Below are positions 42,650-52,639 of a stretch of DNA of 64,000 nt, piece after piece (within the stretch, counting starts at the first letter, position 1; the number at the start of each line of letters is the position of its first letter). Where the stretch lies: the NCBI GenBank assembly GCA_951813545.1, contig OX638352.1:4993966-5057965 (forward strand), given 5' to 3'. The DNA is from an uncultured Poribacteria bacterium (GTDB taxonomy: Bacteria > Poribacteria > WGA-4E > WGA-3G). The notes below the pieces were generated by a model that ran no database searches, was not told the origin of the DNA, and worked only from the letters and a program-made list of their open reading frames with translations. The translations under genes were made by a program, and so were the position numbers.

Positions 42650-44188
42650 TTAGTTAACAAAATCTCGAAGTTTCCGACTTCGTCTCGGATGTCGTAACTT
42701 ACGGAGTGCCTTCGCCTCAATCTGCCGAATTCGCTCACGTGTTACATCAAAGATATTCCCCACCTCTTCAAGCGTCCTCGGATAACCATCCTCAATCCCG
42801 AAACGGAGAGAAATCACTTTCCTTTCGCGCTCATTTAACTCGGAGAGTACCTCTTGGATCTGCTCCTTGAGGATATTCAACTCCGCCTCTTGGACTGGAG
42901 AAGGGGAATCAATGTCCATAATGAAAGCACCGAGTGGGTTATCATCCTCTTCACCGATTGGGGTGTCTAAAGAGGCAGTTTCTGGAGCGACCGCCAAAGC
43001 TTCGGTGACTTTGCTGGTGGAAATCTTGAGATCCTCAGCGATCTGCTCGGCTGTTGGTTCACTACCCAACTCCTGCAAAAGGGAACGTTGCACACGCCGA
43101 ATCTTGTTAATCCGCTCGTGCATGTGAACAGGGATGCGGATCGTACGTCCTTGATCCGCGATAGCACGTGTAATCCCCTGTCGAATCCACCATGTCGCAT
43201 AAGTGCTAAACTTATACCCACGCTGATAGTCGAACTTATCCACTGCCCGCATCAAACCGATGTTCCCTTCCTGAATTAAGTCGAGAAATTCAAGTCCTGA
43301 TGCCCTATGTCTGTGTTTCTTCGCAATACTGACAACAAGTCGGAGATTCGCCTCAACAATCGCCATCTTTGCATATTGCGCCTCGGATTCGCCCTTGTCA
43401 ATCTGCTGTGTAAGGCTCCTGAGTTGCTCACGTGGGATGCCGATTTCGATCATGTGCTGGCGGATATTGCGTTGTAAGCGGACGATATTTATATAGGCAG
43501 CCTTCATCGCCTCCGTTTCAAACTTCCGCTCACCACCATTAGTCTCATTGAGCCATTCATCAGGAATATTATGCGCCTGCTGAAGGTCACGGATCTCATC
43601 TTCCCAAGTGCTAATCTGATACTCCGCTTGTTTGACGCTGTCAGAAATTTTGCTAATCTCCTCTCGGTCAATTTTCAGTTCTTCAAGCGTCCTAATGAGG
43701 TTGGCACGGGTTTTTGACTTCTCTACGGGTTGTTCTCCATCCTCAGTGGAGACACGTGGATTAGAGGTAAGGCGTTCTATCTCCAGTGCCTCAAGTACAC
43801 CTAATGCCTTCTTAACCTGTTCACGTAACTTCCGCTCCTTATGCTGGGTCGAAGTACTAGAAACGGGCATATCAATAATATCAGAGGCACGCTTTTTAGC
43901 CGTGGCGATTTTATAGAGAAGTTTCCGAATTTCAGTAATCGCAAGTGCCGTCCCGAAGGTTGCTTCATGAGCGGCACGGTGACCTGCCTCAATCCGTTTG
44001 GCAAGTTCGACCTCTTGCTTCTTGTCAAGCAGATGAAATTTCCCCATCTCACGCATATACACTTTTACCGAATCGTCGGTATAACTGGTACCAACTGCGG
44101 CTATTTCCGACATTTCATCGTCATATCCGAGTTCCTCATTGCCCTCGGTATCCAGAAAATCAAGAGCAGGATAGTCTTTAAAATCCAT
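42650..44188 (-). CDS. rpoD: Primary sigma factor RpoD
   Basis: A 512-residue sigma70. Visible parts: region 1.2 (DDSVKVYMREMGKFHLLDKK), region 2 (AKMAIVEANLRLVVSIAKKH, then EFLDLIQEGNIGLMRAVDKF, YKFSTYATWWIRQGITRAIA), region 3 (VHMHERINKIRRVQRSLLQE) and region 4 (ERERKVISLRFG, then TLEEVGNIFDVTRERIRQIE). The ATG at 44188 has GGAGG 9 bp upstream; the frame opens 6 bp earlier at a TTG. It follows dnaG directly, as in the classic macromolecular-synthesis operon. Confidence 0.97.
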   Translation of the reverse strand: MDFKDYPALDFLDTEGNEELGYDDEMSEIAAVGTSYTDDSVKVYMREMGKFHLLDKKQEVELAKRIEAGHRAAHEATFGTALAITEIRKLLYKIATAKKRASDIIDMPVSSTSTQHKERKLREQVKKALGVLEALEIERLTSNPRVSTEDGEQPVEKSKTRANLIRTLEELKIDREEISKISDSVKQAEYQISTWEDEIRDLQQAHNIPDEWLNETNGGERKFETEAMKAAYINIVRLQRNIRQHMIEIGIPREQLRSLTQQIDKGESEAQYAKMAIVEANLRLVVSIAKKHRHRASGLEFLDLIQEGNIGLMRAVDKFDYQRGYKFSTYATWWIRQGITRAIADQGRTIRIPVHMHERINKIRRVQRSLLQELGSEPTAEQIAEDLKISTSKVTEALAVAPETASLDTPIGEEDDNPLGAFIMDIDSPSPVQEAELNILKEQIQEVLSELNERERKVISLRFGIEDGYPRTLEEVGNIFDVTRERIRQIEAKALRKLRHPRRSRKLRDFVN

Positions 44189-44190
44189 TA

Positions 44191-46023
44191 TCAACTACCT
44201 CCTTCATTTAGACTATCGCCGGGACTGTCTACTACATCACGATCGCGTAAAGCACGTCTTTGATTTGAAAGGTTCACCAACTCTTCAAGGGTCGCCATTT
44301 CATCTGCTCCTTCCGCGAGTGCGTGCGAACGGACACGTTGTTCAACATCTTGGAAAAGAAAATGCTTTAGTTTTTTGAGGCATCCATCCACCCGTACTTG
44401 TAGATTCGGCGGAGGTGCTTTCTGTAGAAGCATACTTGAAATGAGAGCACTCAGTTTCTCGTCAGAGCACTCATCAATCAGGGTTTGGATATTCACATCC
44501 TCATCATCTGTGTAAGCCTCCCACAGCAATTGTGCTATCCTAACAAAACTCGGTTCCGTAAAACTTTGATAATCAAACTGAGATTTGATATGTGGAATTA
44601 ACGCCGGACTTTGGATTAATGCTTCAATCAATTGACGCTCGATTTGCGCGCGCGGTGTTAACTTTTCATGAACATTCTTGGCTTGCCTCATTTGACGAGG
44701 TGCAGAAGTCTCTTTAAACCCAGCATCTCGCAACTCCTGCCAAAGCACGTTTTCTTTAACATGGAGTTCCTTTGAGGCGTATTTGACGTACTCGCTCCGT
44801 TCTATTCGATTGTTGACACTCAGGAGCGTCTGAACTAACTCTTTAACCACCTGTGCCTTCACATCCACTCGATGAATGTCCTGTTGTTGAATAGCAACTT
44901 GAATCTGAAATTCAATGAGGTTTATCGCTTTGTCTGTAAGTTCTGCGAACGCAGTAGCCCCGTGTTGCTTCACAAACGAGTCTGGATCTTCACCTGTAGG
45001 CAGCAGTGCGATGCGTACCCGCAATCCCTCTGTGAGAAGTCGATCTAACCCGCGTTGCGCGGCTTGGAAACCGGAGGCATCACCATCATACACAATGACG
45101 ACTTCAGGGGCAAACCGTTTCAATAAGTTCGCATGATTTTCACTCAAAGAGGTACCAGAAGACGCCACTACATTCTCAATACCAGACTGAGAAAGCATCA
45201 AAACATCCATATAGCCTTCGACCAGAAGCACGTGCTGCTTCTTATAGATAGACTGACGCGCCTTGTCAAGGTTGTAAAGAACATTACTTTTATCGTATAG
45301 AATCGTTGTCGGAGAATTCAAGTATTTCGGTTGGTGCTCTTCAGAGAGCGAGCGTCCACCGAAGCCAACAGGGATACCGCGCTCATTCTGGATTGGGAAA
45401 AGAATCCTGTTCCAAAATCTGTCCTGCGGACCCCGCTCCTCATCCTTAATGAGTCCGGCATCAACTAACTGTTGGATCGTAAAGCCGTTGTCTGTCGCGA
45501 CTTTCACAAAATCTCGCCGTTCAGCCTTCGCGTACCCTAACTGGAACAACCGGAGCGTTTTCGACTGGACCCCGCGGTGCTTGATATACTCCCTCGCTGT
45601 TCCACCAATGTTCTCCGTGAGGAGTTGGCGGTGGTAGTATTCGACAGCAAAACGGTTGAGGTCTTCCAAAGTTGTGAAACGTTTTCGATTAGCACTCTCA
45701 CGGACATCTTGATTGGGGAGAGCAATATTCAGTCGGTCCGCTAACCATTCCAACGTCTCAATGAAGGACTTACCCTCATGCTTTTGCACAAAGGAGATGA
45801 CATTACCGCCTGTTTGACATCCAAAACAGTAGAAAATCTGTTTCTGCGGTGAGACCGTGAAGGAGGGGGTCTTCTCATCATGAAACGGGCAGAGTCCCTT
45901 ATAACTCTGACCCGTAGGACGCAGCGCGATACCACACTCGGAGATGATTTCAACAATATCACTTCGGATCCGAATTTCATCAATCGTTTCACGTGGTACG
46001 AGACCTTTACGGGTGTTGTTCAT
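44191..46023 (-). CDS. dnaG: DNA primase DnaG
   Basis: Primase for replication. The 610-residue protein has a CHC2 zinc finger (CPFHDEKTPSF ... YCFGC), the N-terminal fold motif GYAKAERRDF, and a TOPRIM core (LLVEGYMDVLML, VVIVYDGDASGFQAAQRGLD). The C-terminal helical part should bind the helicase. I use ATG 46023 (GAGGCGG upstream); the frame extends to 46047. Its stop lies within the start region of rpoD. Confidence 0.97.
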   Translation of the reverse strand: MNNTRKGLVPRETIDEIRIRSDIVEIISECGIALRPTGQSYKGLCPFHDEKTPSFTVSPQKQIFYCFGCQTGGNVISFVQKHEGKSFIETLEWLADRLNIALPNQDVRESANRKRFTTLEDLNRFAVEYYHRQLLTENIGGTAREYIKHRGVQSKTLRLFQLGYAKAERRDFVKVATDNGFTIQQLVDAGLIKDEERGPQDRFWNRILFPIQNERGIPVGFGGRSLSEEHQPKYLNSPTTILYDKSNVLYNLDKARQSIYKKQHVLLVEGYMDVLMLSQSGIENVVASSGTSLSENHANLLKRFAPEVVIVYDGDASGFQAAQRGLDRLLTEGLRVRIALLPTGEDPDSFVKQHGATAFAELTDKAINLIEFQIQVAIQQQDIHRVDVKAQVVKELVQTLLSVNNRIERSEYVKYASKELHVKENVLWQELRDAGFKETSAPRQMRQAKNVHEKLTPRAQIERQLIEALIQSPALIPHIKSQFDYQSFTEPSFVRIAQLLWEAYTDDEDVNIQTLIDECSDEKLSALISSMLLQKAPPPNLQVRVDGCLKKLKHFLFQDVEQRVRSHALAEGADEMATLEELVNLSNQRRALRDRDVVDSPGDSLNEGGS

Positions 46024-46074
46024 GATTAATCCGCCTCTTTGTGTCAAAGTTTTCTACGGGACATTTTGTCATGT

Positions 46075-48492
46075 TCACTCTTTAAACGTGACGACGGTTA
46101 CCCCTTCACCACCTTGGTCAAATGGTGCAAATTGATACTTGGATACAAGTGTATTTTCACGCAACTCCTCATGAACTGCTTTACGCAAGGCACCGGTTCC
46201 TTTTCCGTGTAGAATACGAACTGATGGTAACCCTGCAAGGACTGCGTCATCAAGATATTTGATGGTGATGTCTAACGCCTCTTTTACAAACATCCCGTGA
46301 AGGTTGAGTTCATCGGTAATTGCGTTGGCTTTGCTATATTGGATATCAAGGACAGAGGTTGATAAATGAGATGTTTCCTGTTTCGGTTGGATGGAGTCAA
46401 TATCGTGGTAGGCAGCTTGCATCTGCATATTCCCAACCAGAATCTGAAGTGGTGTTTTGCTTTGCGATTTAATGGCGATGACTTCCCCGAATCGGTTGAG
46501 TTTCTTGACTCGAACCTTATCACCGACCTCAACTTTAAACTTGGGTTGGCTGGGCTGTTTCTTTGGACGTTCCTTCTCTAACGATTTTTTGGCGGTCTCT
46601 ATCTCTGAGAAAGCTTTTTGTATGCTGGCTTTAGAGGCTTGTTTCTTGCGGATATCAGCGACGAGTTTTTCCACGGTTCGCCGCGCACCGGAAACGACAT
46701 CGCGTGCTTCACTTTCAGCCTGTTGTTTCAACCTATCGCGTTCCGTTTCAAGCGTCTGAAGGAGTCGCGTGTGTTTCTCGGAAGCTGCTTCAGCTTCTCG
46801 GATTTTATCGTGCAGGAGTGTCCGCTCTGTTTCCAATTCATCTTGTGTTTGCTGCAAACGTACAAGCAGGTCTTCAACAGCAACGTTGTTATTACCCAAG
46901 TGCACTTGTGCTTCATCAAGAATTCCAGATGGAATTCCCAATTGTGAGGCAATCTTTATTGCATTGCTACTCCCCGGCACACCTACTTGTAATCGATATG
47001 TCGGACGTAGCGTCGCCCAATCAAACTCCATTGAAGCGTTTTCCATACTTTGTTGGGTATGGGCGTACGCCTTGAGTGCTCCGTAGTGCGTCGTGACGAT
47101 AGTATTAACTTGTCTCTCTCCAAGCCAATCAAGGAGAGCCATACCGAGTGCAGTCCCTTCACTCGGATCTGTTCCAGCACCAATCTCATCTAACAACACA
47201 AGTGAGTGTTCAGCGTGCTCAATTTTTCTGAGCATTTCTGCGATTTTAGTAATATGTGAGGAAAAGGTACTCAAGCTCTGTTCGATCCCTTGGTCATCAC
47301 CGATATCAGCGAACACATGGTCAAAGATGGCGACTTGACTGCCGTGTTCTGCGGGGATATGTAAACCCGATTGTGCCATGAGCACCAAAAGTCCAACCGT
47401 TTTGAGAACAACCGTTTTACCACCGGTGTTTGGACCGGTAATAATCAGCGTTTTGAACGTTTTGCCGATATGCATGTTCGTTGGTACAACACGTGTCGGC
47501 AGATCTGTGTTCGCTTCAGAATCGGCATTGGATTTACGAGCATCCTGAAGGTGGAACTCAAGTAACGGATGCCTCGCTTCAATCAATTTCACAACGCCTT
47601 TGGTATTCAACTTGGGCTCAACGGCTTTCAGCGCAAAACTAAAACGCGCCTTTGCGTTCAAAAAATCAAGTTCTGCTAACAGTTCAAGAGACAGTTCCAA
47701 TTCATGTAGGTTGTCGCGTACACGATCCGTGAGGTCAAGGAGGATACGCCGGATTTCGCGTTGTTCAGTTTCAGCGGCTTCGTGTAGGGCATTGTTCATC
47801 TGAACGATGTCCAAAGGCTCCACAAAAAAGGTAGCACCGCTTGTGGATTGCCCCTGAACGACACCGCGAAAAGATGAGCGTGCCTCCTGCTTTATTGGGA
47901 TCACATAACGATTGTTTCGGGAGGTGATAACTGACTCTTGAATCGCTTTTTGGTGTTCAGGCGAACGCAGTGTCGCTTCCAGTTTTTGATGGATGTCTTC
48001 ACGGAGGCGCGACAATTTACGACGAACGGCACGCAATTCAGGGCTTGCCCGATCCAGCAAGTTACCTTCAGCATCAATGCAATAACTAATCGCTTCAACT
48101 AACTCTGGGAACGCAGGCAAGGCATCGACAATGGAAAAGAGGTTTGGGAATTCCTCTCGATCGCGTTTCTCAAAGGCACGGTGAATGTCCGCTGGAATCT
48201 GTGCGACTTTTCGGACATCAAGAAGTTCTTCCGCATCCAAGAGTGCACCTACCTTGGCAGCATGACTCAGCGATTTTCGGATATCCCTTAAGCCGTTTAG
48301 CGGAATTCCGCCATGCAGTTGATGAAACACTTTGGCTTCACTGCACAACTTGAGTAGGTAGCGTACTTTGTCAACATCATAAGATGGCATCAGGGTGTCA
48401 ACACGTGCCGTCCCCAGTTGAGAAGCAGTGTACTTTTTCAAAAGCACTCGGATCTTATCGTATTCTAATGCTTGTTCAACATTGGATAACAC
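46075..48492 (-). CDS. mutS2: MutS2 endonuclease/ATPase
   Basis: MutS2 with Smr domain, implicated in recombination control and rescue of collided ribosomes. About 805 residues: Walker A TGPNTGGKTVVLKTVGLL, Walker B LVLLDEIGAGTDPSEGTALG, coiled-coil TQDELETERTLLHDKIREAE, and C-terminal Smr motifs LHGMFVKEALD and ILHGKGTGALRKAVHEEL. I prefer GTG 48492 (AAGGGG upstream) over the frame opening at TTG 48528. A 27-bp gap links it to dnaG. Confidence 0.95.
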   Translation of the reverse strand: MLSNVEQALEYDKIRVLLKKYTASQLGTARVDTLMPSYDVDKVRYLLKLCSEAKVFHQLHGGIPLNGLRDIRKSLSHAAKVGALLDAEELLDVRKVAQIPADIHRAFEKRDREEFPNLFSIVDALPAFPELVEAISYCIDAEGNLLDRASPELRAVRRKLSRLREDIHQKLEATLRSPEHQKAIQESVITSRNNRYVIPIKQEARSSFRGVVQGQSTSGATFFVEPLDIVQMNNALHEAAETEQREIRRILLDLTDRVRDNLHELELSLELLAELDFLNAKARFSFALKAVEPKLNTKGVVKLIEARHPLLEFHLQDARKSNADSEANTDLPTRVVPTNMHIGKTFKTLIITGPNTGGKTVVLKTVGLLVLMAQSGLHIPAEHGSQVAIFDHVFADIGDDQGIEQSLSTFSSHITKIAEMLRKIEHAEHSLVLLDEIGAGTDPSEGTALGMALLDWLGERQVNTIVTTHYGALKAYAHTQQSMENASMEFDWATLRPTYRLQVGVPGSSNAIKIASQLGIPSGILDEAQVHLGNNNVAVEDLLVRLQQTQDELETERTLLHDKIREAEAASEKHTRLLQTLETERDRLKQQAESEARDVVSGARRTVEKLVADIRKKQASKASIQKAFSEIETAKKSLEKERPKKQPSQPKFKVEVGDKVRVKKLNRFGEVIAIKSQSKTPLQILVGNMQMQAAYHDIDSIQPKQETSHLSTSVLDIQYSKANAITDELNLHGMFVKEALDITIKYLDDAVLAGLPSVRILHGKGTGALRKAVHEELRENTLVSKYQFAPFDQGGEGVTVVTFKE

Positions 48493-48546
48493 TACTCTGC
48501 CCCTTCTCGAGTGTGCTTGAAACCCCAAACGACAACTGGTTAAACG

Positions 48547-49575
48547 TTATTTTTCACTTGCGCTACGTTTAAGAGCACTCCACGTCGTGACCAATTTCTC
48601 CTCTGGTTCGACCGACAATACAGCCCCTTCCCGCGACCATGCAATGACGAAGATACTTCCGTCAACCTCTACTATTGCCTCGGTCTCATCGGTAGCGAAG
48701 TTATACAGGTAGATAGATCCCCACCGAGAATAGACGATATAGTCACCTTCAGGCGACCAATCCCCCCAATACCCAGTGGCTTTGTCAACATCAAATAAGG
48801 GTTCAATTGCTTTGGTTTCAATGTCAATCGTGTAAAACGTGTCAAACTCTCTATTCCATCTGAGGAAGAGGATACTTTGACCATCAGGAGACCATACAGG
48901 ATAAAAATCTTTATGGAGTTCGGTTAGAATCTCTATCTCTTTCGTTTCAACGTCTAAAAGATACATGTGTTCCAACCAGCCGGGTCTGGAAAGCGAAAAG
49001 ACGAGTCGTTTTCCACTGGGCGACCAAGATAGTCCATAGAATGAGTAGGGCCATCCCAAGTGCGGCACTTGCGTCATTACTTCCATCTCTCCGGTCTCGA
49101 TATCCAGCACCCAAATCTGGTTTTCTTGGGGTAATTGGTCTAAGGTATAACCGTTGAAAGCGAGTTTTTTGCCATCCGGAGAAACGGAAAGAAACCGATA
49201 TGTACCAGAAATCGGCGTAATTCGTTTTTTATTCTTTGGATTTTCTGGATCAACGGAATAGATATCAGCGTGTCCTTTACCGCGTTGGATGAAATAGAGC
49301 ACATCTCCGTTGGGCCCCCATGATGGGTACATCCCTTTGTGGTTCAAGGAGACAGCCTTTAAATCTTTAGTGCCACTGATTTCGGTAATGTATAGATTCC
49401 AATCAAACCGACCTAAATTTTCATCAAACCCATTGACTGCATAAGCGAAGTATCCGGTTGGTTCAGCCTCACTTAGCGAGGTGAATGAGATAAGGGTTAA
49501 AATAAGCGCGCCCAAGAAAGTGAACCTTGCAGTTTTAGAGGTATAAAGACGTATCATGCTATATTTAGGTGCCAT
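48547..49575 (-). CDS. Secreted TolB-like (PD40) beta-propeller protein
   Basis: A 342-residue exported propeller. The signal segment ARFTFLGALILTLISFTSLS is followed by at least five PD40-type repeats: YPSWGPNGDVLYFI, LSVSPDGKKLAFNG, LSWSPSGKRLVFSL, PVWSPDGQSILFLR, GDWSPEGDYIVYSR. The start is ATG 49575 with AGGAG upstream. The C-terminus (SVEPEEKLVTTWSALKRSA) matches that of the LamG protein at 51649. It is a likely periplasmic or surface protein with unknown partner. Confidence 0.82.
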   Translation of the reverse strand: MAPKYSMIRLYTSKTARFTFLGALILTLISFTSLSEAEPTGYFAYAVNGFDENLGRFDWNLYITEISGTKDLKAVSLNHKGMYPSWGPNGDVLYFIQRGKGHADIYSVDPENPKNKKRITPISGTYRFLSVSPDGKKLAFNGYTLDQLPQENQIWVLDIETGEMEVMTQVPHLGWPYSFYGLSWSPSGKRLVFSLSRPGWLEHMYLLDVETKEIEILTELHKDFYPVWSPDGQSILFLRWNREFDTFYTIDIETKAIEPLFDVDKATGYWGDWSPEGDYIVYSRWGSIYLYNFATDETEAIVEVDGSIFVIAWSREGAVLSVEPEEKLVTTWSALKRSASEK

Positions 49576-49605
49576 TACCACTCCTTATTAATAAGAATTA
49601 AAAAA

Positions 49606-50709
49606 TTATTGGGCAGGTTCAAGCCGTTTGTAATGGAGCAGCGCGTTCTCATAGAGGCGGCGACTCAACCCCAGTTTTTCAAGTTCAACAACCACATCAT
49701 AACTGTACAGTGCCGAACTTTCTCTTCCGTCTTTATCAGCACGACGAGCGTTTTGAATACTGTTTATTATCTCCATCGCTCCTTTTTCAAAACTTCCAAT
49801 CTTTTTTCGGAGATCCGAGGGCAACCCGCTCTGGATGTCCTTGTTCACCTTATAAGTGCGAATCGCATCGGTATACGCGACATAAGCGTCATAGTAACGT
49901 TTTTCGGCTTCCAGTTTTTCTGCATTTGAGGTATCCAGCGGTTCTCCAATGGCAGCGATAACTACTTTCGCTTCTTCAAGCAGTTCAAGACTCTTCTGAG
50001 CAAGCCCCGCTTCAAGTGTCGTTCGGAATTCGTCTATAATCTCTTTATAAGTCGCCCGCGCTGCAGCCGAATCACCGGACTTTTCATAAACGAGTGCCTG
50101 GTTAAATTTAGCTTCAGCGAGCACAAACTTCCGAATTTCTGATGGGAGTTGCGGTGTGGGTGGGAACGCCTTCGTTTGATAGGCAGCAATGGCTTTTTGG
50201 TAGTCCCCTTCCTGCTCGTAGGTATTACCTATCGCCTTTTGGGCATACAGGCTATATATCTCATTTTCGGGTTGATGCGCCTCAATTATCTGCTGAAATT
50301 GTGTGCGTGCTTCCGCGTAGTTCCCCTGATAATAGAGCGTGCTCGCGTACTGATAACGCGCCTTGTCAGCAAAAACCGTATTCGGGTGTTTCTCAAGGAC
50401 TTCTTGAAGTTGCGTCTGTGCTGTTTTAAGCGACTCTTCACTTTCCCCTAACTTCTCTGCATCAAAAAGACTCTCCGATGCGGTTCCATAAGCCTCAGTA
50501 GCTTCACGCAGTGAGATGGCGGCGGAGGCGCGGCGGCTCTCCTGATTCTGATAATACGCCGCATAACCCGCGACAGCAACAAGTACTATACCTACTACGA
50601 CGATAATGGTTCGTAGATTCTCTTTCAGGAAGGCGTAGACCTTCAGAAGCCCTTCAATAAATTTATCTTCTTGGATTTCTTCTTTGGTTGGTCGTCGGTT
50701 TTGTCCCAT
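49606..50709 (-). CDS. Membrane-anchored TPR protein
   Basis: A 367-residue protein with a short cytoplasmic N-terminus, one membrane helix (TIIVVVGIVLVAVAGYAAYY, about residues 34-53) and a tetratricopeptide-rich outer region (for example YQYASTLYYQGNYAEARTQF and KAIGNTYEQEGDYQKAIAAY). The layout resembles YfgM-type periplasmic chaperone-associated proteins; the exact role is not clear. It is co-directional with the downstream propeller gene, 30 bp away. Confidence 0.8.
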   Translation of the reverse strand: MGQNRRPTKEEIQEDKFIEGLLKVYAFLKENLRTIIVVVGIVLVAVAGYAAYYQNQESRRASAAISLREATEAYGTASESLFDAEKLGESEESLKTAQTQLQEVLEKHPNTVFADKARYQYASTLYYQGNYAEARTQFQQIIEAHQPENEIYSLYAQKAIGNTYEQEGDYQKAIAAYQTKAFPPTPQLPSEIRKFVLAEAKFNQALVYEKSGDSAAARATYKEIIDEFRTTLEAGLAQKSLELLEEAKVVIAAIGEPLDTSNAEKLEAEKRYYDAYVAYTDAIRTYKVNKDIQSGLPSDLRKKIGSFEKGAMEIINSIQNARRADKDGRESSALYSYDVVVELEKLGLSRRLYENALLHYKRLEPAQ

Positions 50710-50742
50710 GAGTTTCCTCAGTTTTCGGCAATTTAATATTCA

Positions 50743-50814
50743 AGCGGGTGACGGGAATTGAACCCGCGACCCTCAGCTTGGGAAGCTGACGCTCTACCGC
50801 TGAGCTACACCCGC
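50743..50814 (-). tRNA. tRNA-Gly(CCC)
   Basis: Cloverleaf with acceptor GCGGGTG/CACCCGC, D stem GCTC/GAGC, anticodon arm TCAGC-TTCCCAA-GCTGA (anticodon CCC), T arm GCGGG-TTCAATT-CCCGT, discriminator T. Confidence 0.93.
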
Positions 50815-50981
50815 ATTAAGGGTATTATATCATACATTTTTTGCATTGTCAATGTAATAAGATTAAAATGGAAAGCGGGCGTTGGCATGAGATACAATCA
50901 TAATTTGCAAGTTTCGCCGGATGCCCGCTTCTCCATTTGGCTGAGGCACGCAGACCGTGCCTATAGGGTTAGCCGAGGTCT

Positions 50982-51449
50982 TTATTGCAATTTACCCAAC
51001 TCGCCCAGAACTTGCTCAGCTGTCAGTGTGTTGTCCGGCGGTGCCTCTTCAACGTGTTTGAATGCAATGTTCCCTGCCTTATCAATAATAAACACACCAC
51101 GCGTGGTAATACCAACCTCTTCAAGTGCCATGCCGAATTGTTTAGAAACAGCAAGGTTCATATCGGCGAGGAGCGGAAAATCGACACCACCGAGTTCCTC
51201 ACTCCATGCCTTGTGGGCAAACGTCGAATCGCGGTTGATCGCAACGACATCAGCACCTTTCGCCCGAATTGCAGCGAGATTCTCATTAAAATCTGGCACC
51301 TGCTCCGCACAGACCGGAGAAAAAGCGAGCGGATAAAAGAGAACGACTAAATTCTTACCCGCATAATCGCTCAACGAAACTTCGGTATCGTCTTGATTGA
51401 CTGCCCCCGTTAAAGTGAAATCTGGTGCAGCACTTCCTACATCTGGCAT
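50982..51449 (-). CDS. Peroxiredoxin (AhpC/TSA family, 1-Cys type)
   Basis: A 155-residue thiol peroxidase reducing H2O2 and organic peroxides. The catalytic motif is FYPLAFSPVCAEQ with peroxidatic C47; no second Cys is seen, so it resembles 1-Cys AhpE-like enzymes. The N-terminus VGSAAPDFTLTGA and ITTRGVFIIDKAGNIAFKHV are typical. Length is normal. Confidence 0.92.
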   Translation of the reverse strand: MPDVGSAAPDFTLTGAVNQDDTEVSLSDYAGKNLVVLFYPLAFSPVCAEQVPDFNENLAAIRAKGADVVAINRDSTFAHKAWSEELGGVDFPLLADMNLAVSKQFGMALEEVGITTRGVFIIDKAGNIAFKHVEEAPPDNTLTAEQVLGELGKLQ

Positions 51450-51518
51450 TAAAATCCTCCTATGTGCGCTTAAAAAGCGCGGCTAAAATAAGTTCATTTC
51501 TTTTTCGTTTGTGGAAGA

Positions 51519-51602
51519 CTATTTTCTTTTTAAGGCTGCCCACGACATTGCGAGTTTGCCCCGAGTTTCAATTTCTGTGGTAGAGGTCGTGGTAACGCCG
51601 TT
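51519..51602 (-). pseudogene. Orphan C-terminal remnant of a LamG/propeller-type protein
   Basis: The minus-strand frame reads EIETRGKLAMSWAALKRK then stop, matching the C-terminal motif of the proteins at 48547 and 51649 (SVEPQGKLTTQWAKLKAK). It has no start and a stop just upstream, so it looks like a leftover 3' end of a duplicated gene. Confidence 0.55.
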
Positions 51603-51612
51603 AAATCAGTAG

Positions 51613-51634
51613 GGCGAGGCACGGAAACCTCGCC
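51613..51634. repeat. Hairpin after the LamG gene
   Basis: A GGCGAGG/CCTCGCC stem with loop CACGGAAA. A possible terminator and member of the hairpin family. Confidence 0.45.
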
Positions 51635-51648
51635 TTACAATTAAGGAT

Positions 51649-52416
51649 TTACTTCGCTTTAAGTTTAGCCCACTGTGTCGTGAGTTTACCTTGGGGTTCA
51701 ACAGAAAGCGTTCCAATTTCAAGACTCTGAACTTCATCCTCTGTCAATGCAACGTTGTAAATTCGGGACTCTTCAATGTGAGCATTGAGCTCACCAGGAC
51801 CAGCAAGTCCGTTTACATGTCGTTTCCCCCAAATCGCTTCTGCGTCGCCTGCTGGCCAGGTTCTGAGATCGCCCATCACAAAACTACCAAGACTTTCGCC
51901 GTTCCGGTAACCGGTGATCTCGTACTGTTTTTTCACATCCTTATATGTGAATGCTAAGAAAACCATCTCGCCTGTTGGTTTTTCGGTGACCGCATCGGGA
52001 AAATCAGCAGTGCGCCGGAAATGGCTACTCCCGGGCATCCACTGTCTATCAACCCTCTCAGCCCATACGATTGCACAGAATTGATCCGCGGTTTCTTTAT
52101 CCAACGTAAGTGCGGATCCATTTGTCTTAGCGTAATCATCCAAACTAACCCAAGTTGCCAATGTTAACTCCGTGATGTCTGGTCCGGTGTAATCAAGGGC
52201 ATGTGCCCATTTTCCCGTTTCAACAATGAGCTGGCCATCTTCGAGTTTGGCACCGTGGAAAGTTATATCTTCCCAGTTACCTATTTCGTCTTTTTCGTTA
52301 TCAAACAACCACCATCCAACCAGATGCTCTTCTTGTGCGTCCTGTGCAAACACCGCTGGTGCCGATAGACTCAAAATCAGCAGGACAGCACAGATATAAT
52401 AGACTTTCATTCCCAT
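51649..52416 (-). CDS. Secreted LamG-type protein
   Basis: A 255-residue exported protein: signal peptide YYICAVLLILSLSAPAVFA, then a LamG/concanavalin A-like domain (LVGWWLFDNEKDEIGNWEDI, WAHALDYTG, LTLATWVSLDDYA, AHIEESRIYNVALTEDEVQS). The C-terminus is SVEPQGKLTTQWAKLKAK, shared with the propeller at 48547 and the remnant at 51519. AGGAG lies 7 bp before the ATG. A surface or periplasmic binding role is inferred. Confidence 0.85.
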   Translation of the reverse strand: MGMKVYYICAVLLILSLSAPAVFAQDAQEEHLVGWWLFDNEKDEIGNWEDITFHGAKLEDGQLIVETGKWAHALDYTGPDITELTLATWVSLDDYAKTNGSALTLDKETADQFCAIVWAERVDRQWMPGSSHFRRTADFPDAVTEKPTGEMVFLAFTYKDVKKQYEITGYRNGESLGSFVMGDLRTWPAGDAEAIWGKRHVNGLAGPGELNAHIEESRIYNVALTEDEVQSLEIGTLSVEPQGKLTTQWAKLKAK

Positions 52417-52639
52417 TGAATTGCTCCTTTTTACGTTCAGGTTGTGGTTTCCGCGGGCAGATTATTAAGGACAGAAAACAGGTCGTTTTCCTATCCGCAT
52501 AACTAAACAAAGTAAGTACATTATAACATATACTTGGTGTCAAAGTCAAATGTTTTTCAACTGAATGACACTCTCCGAAAATCAATCTCCGCTTGCAAAT
52601 TATCCGCGCATGTGTTACCATATAATAGCATTCACACGT

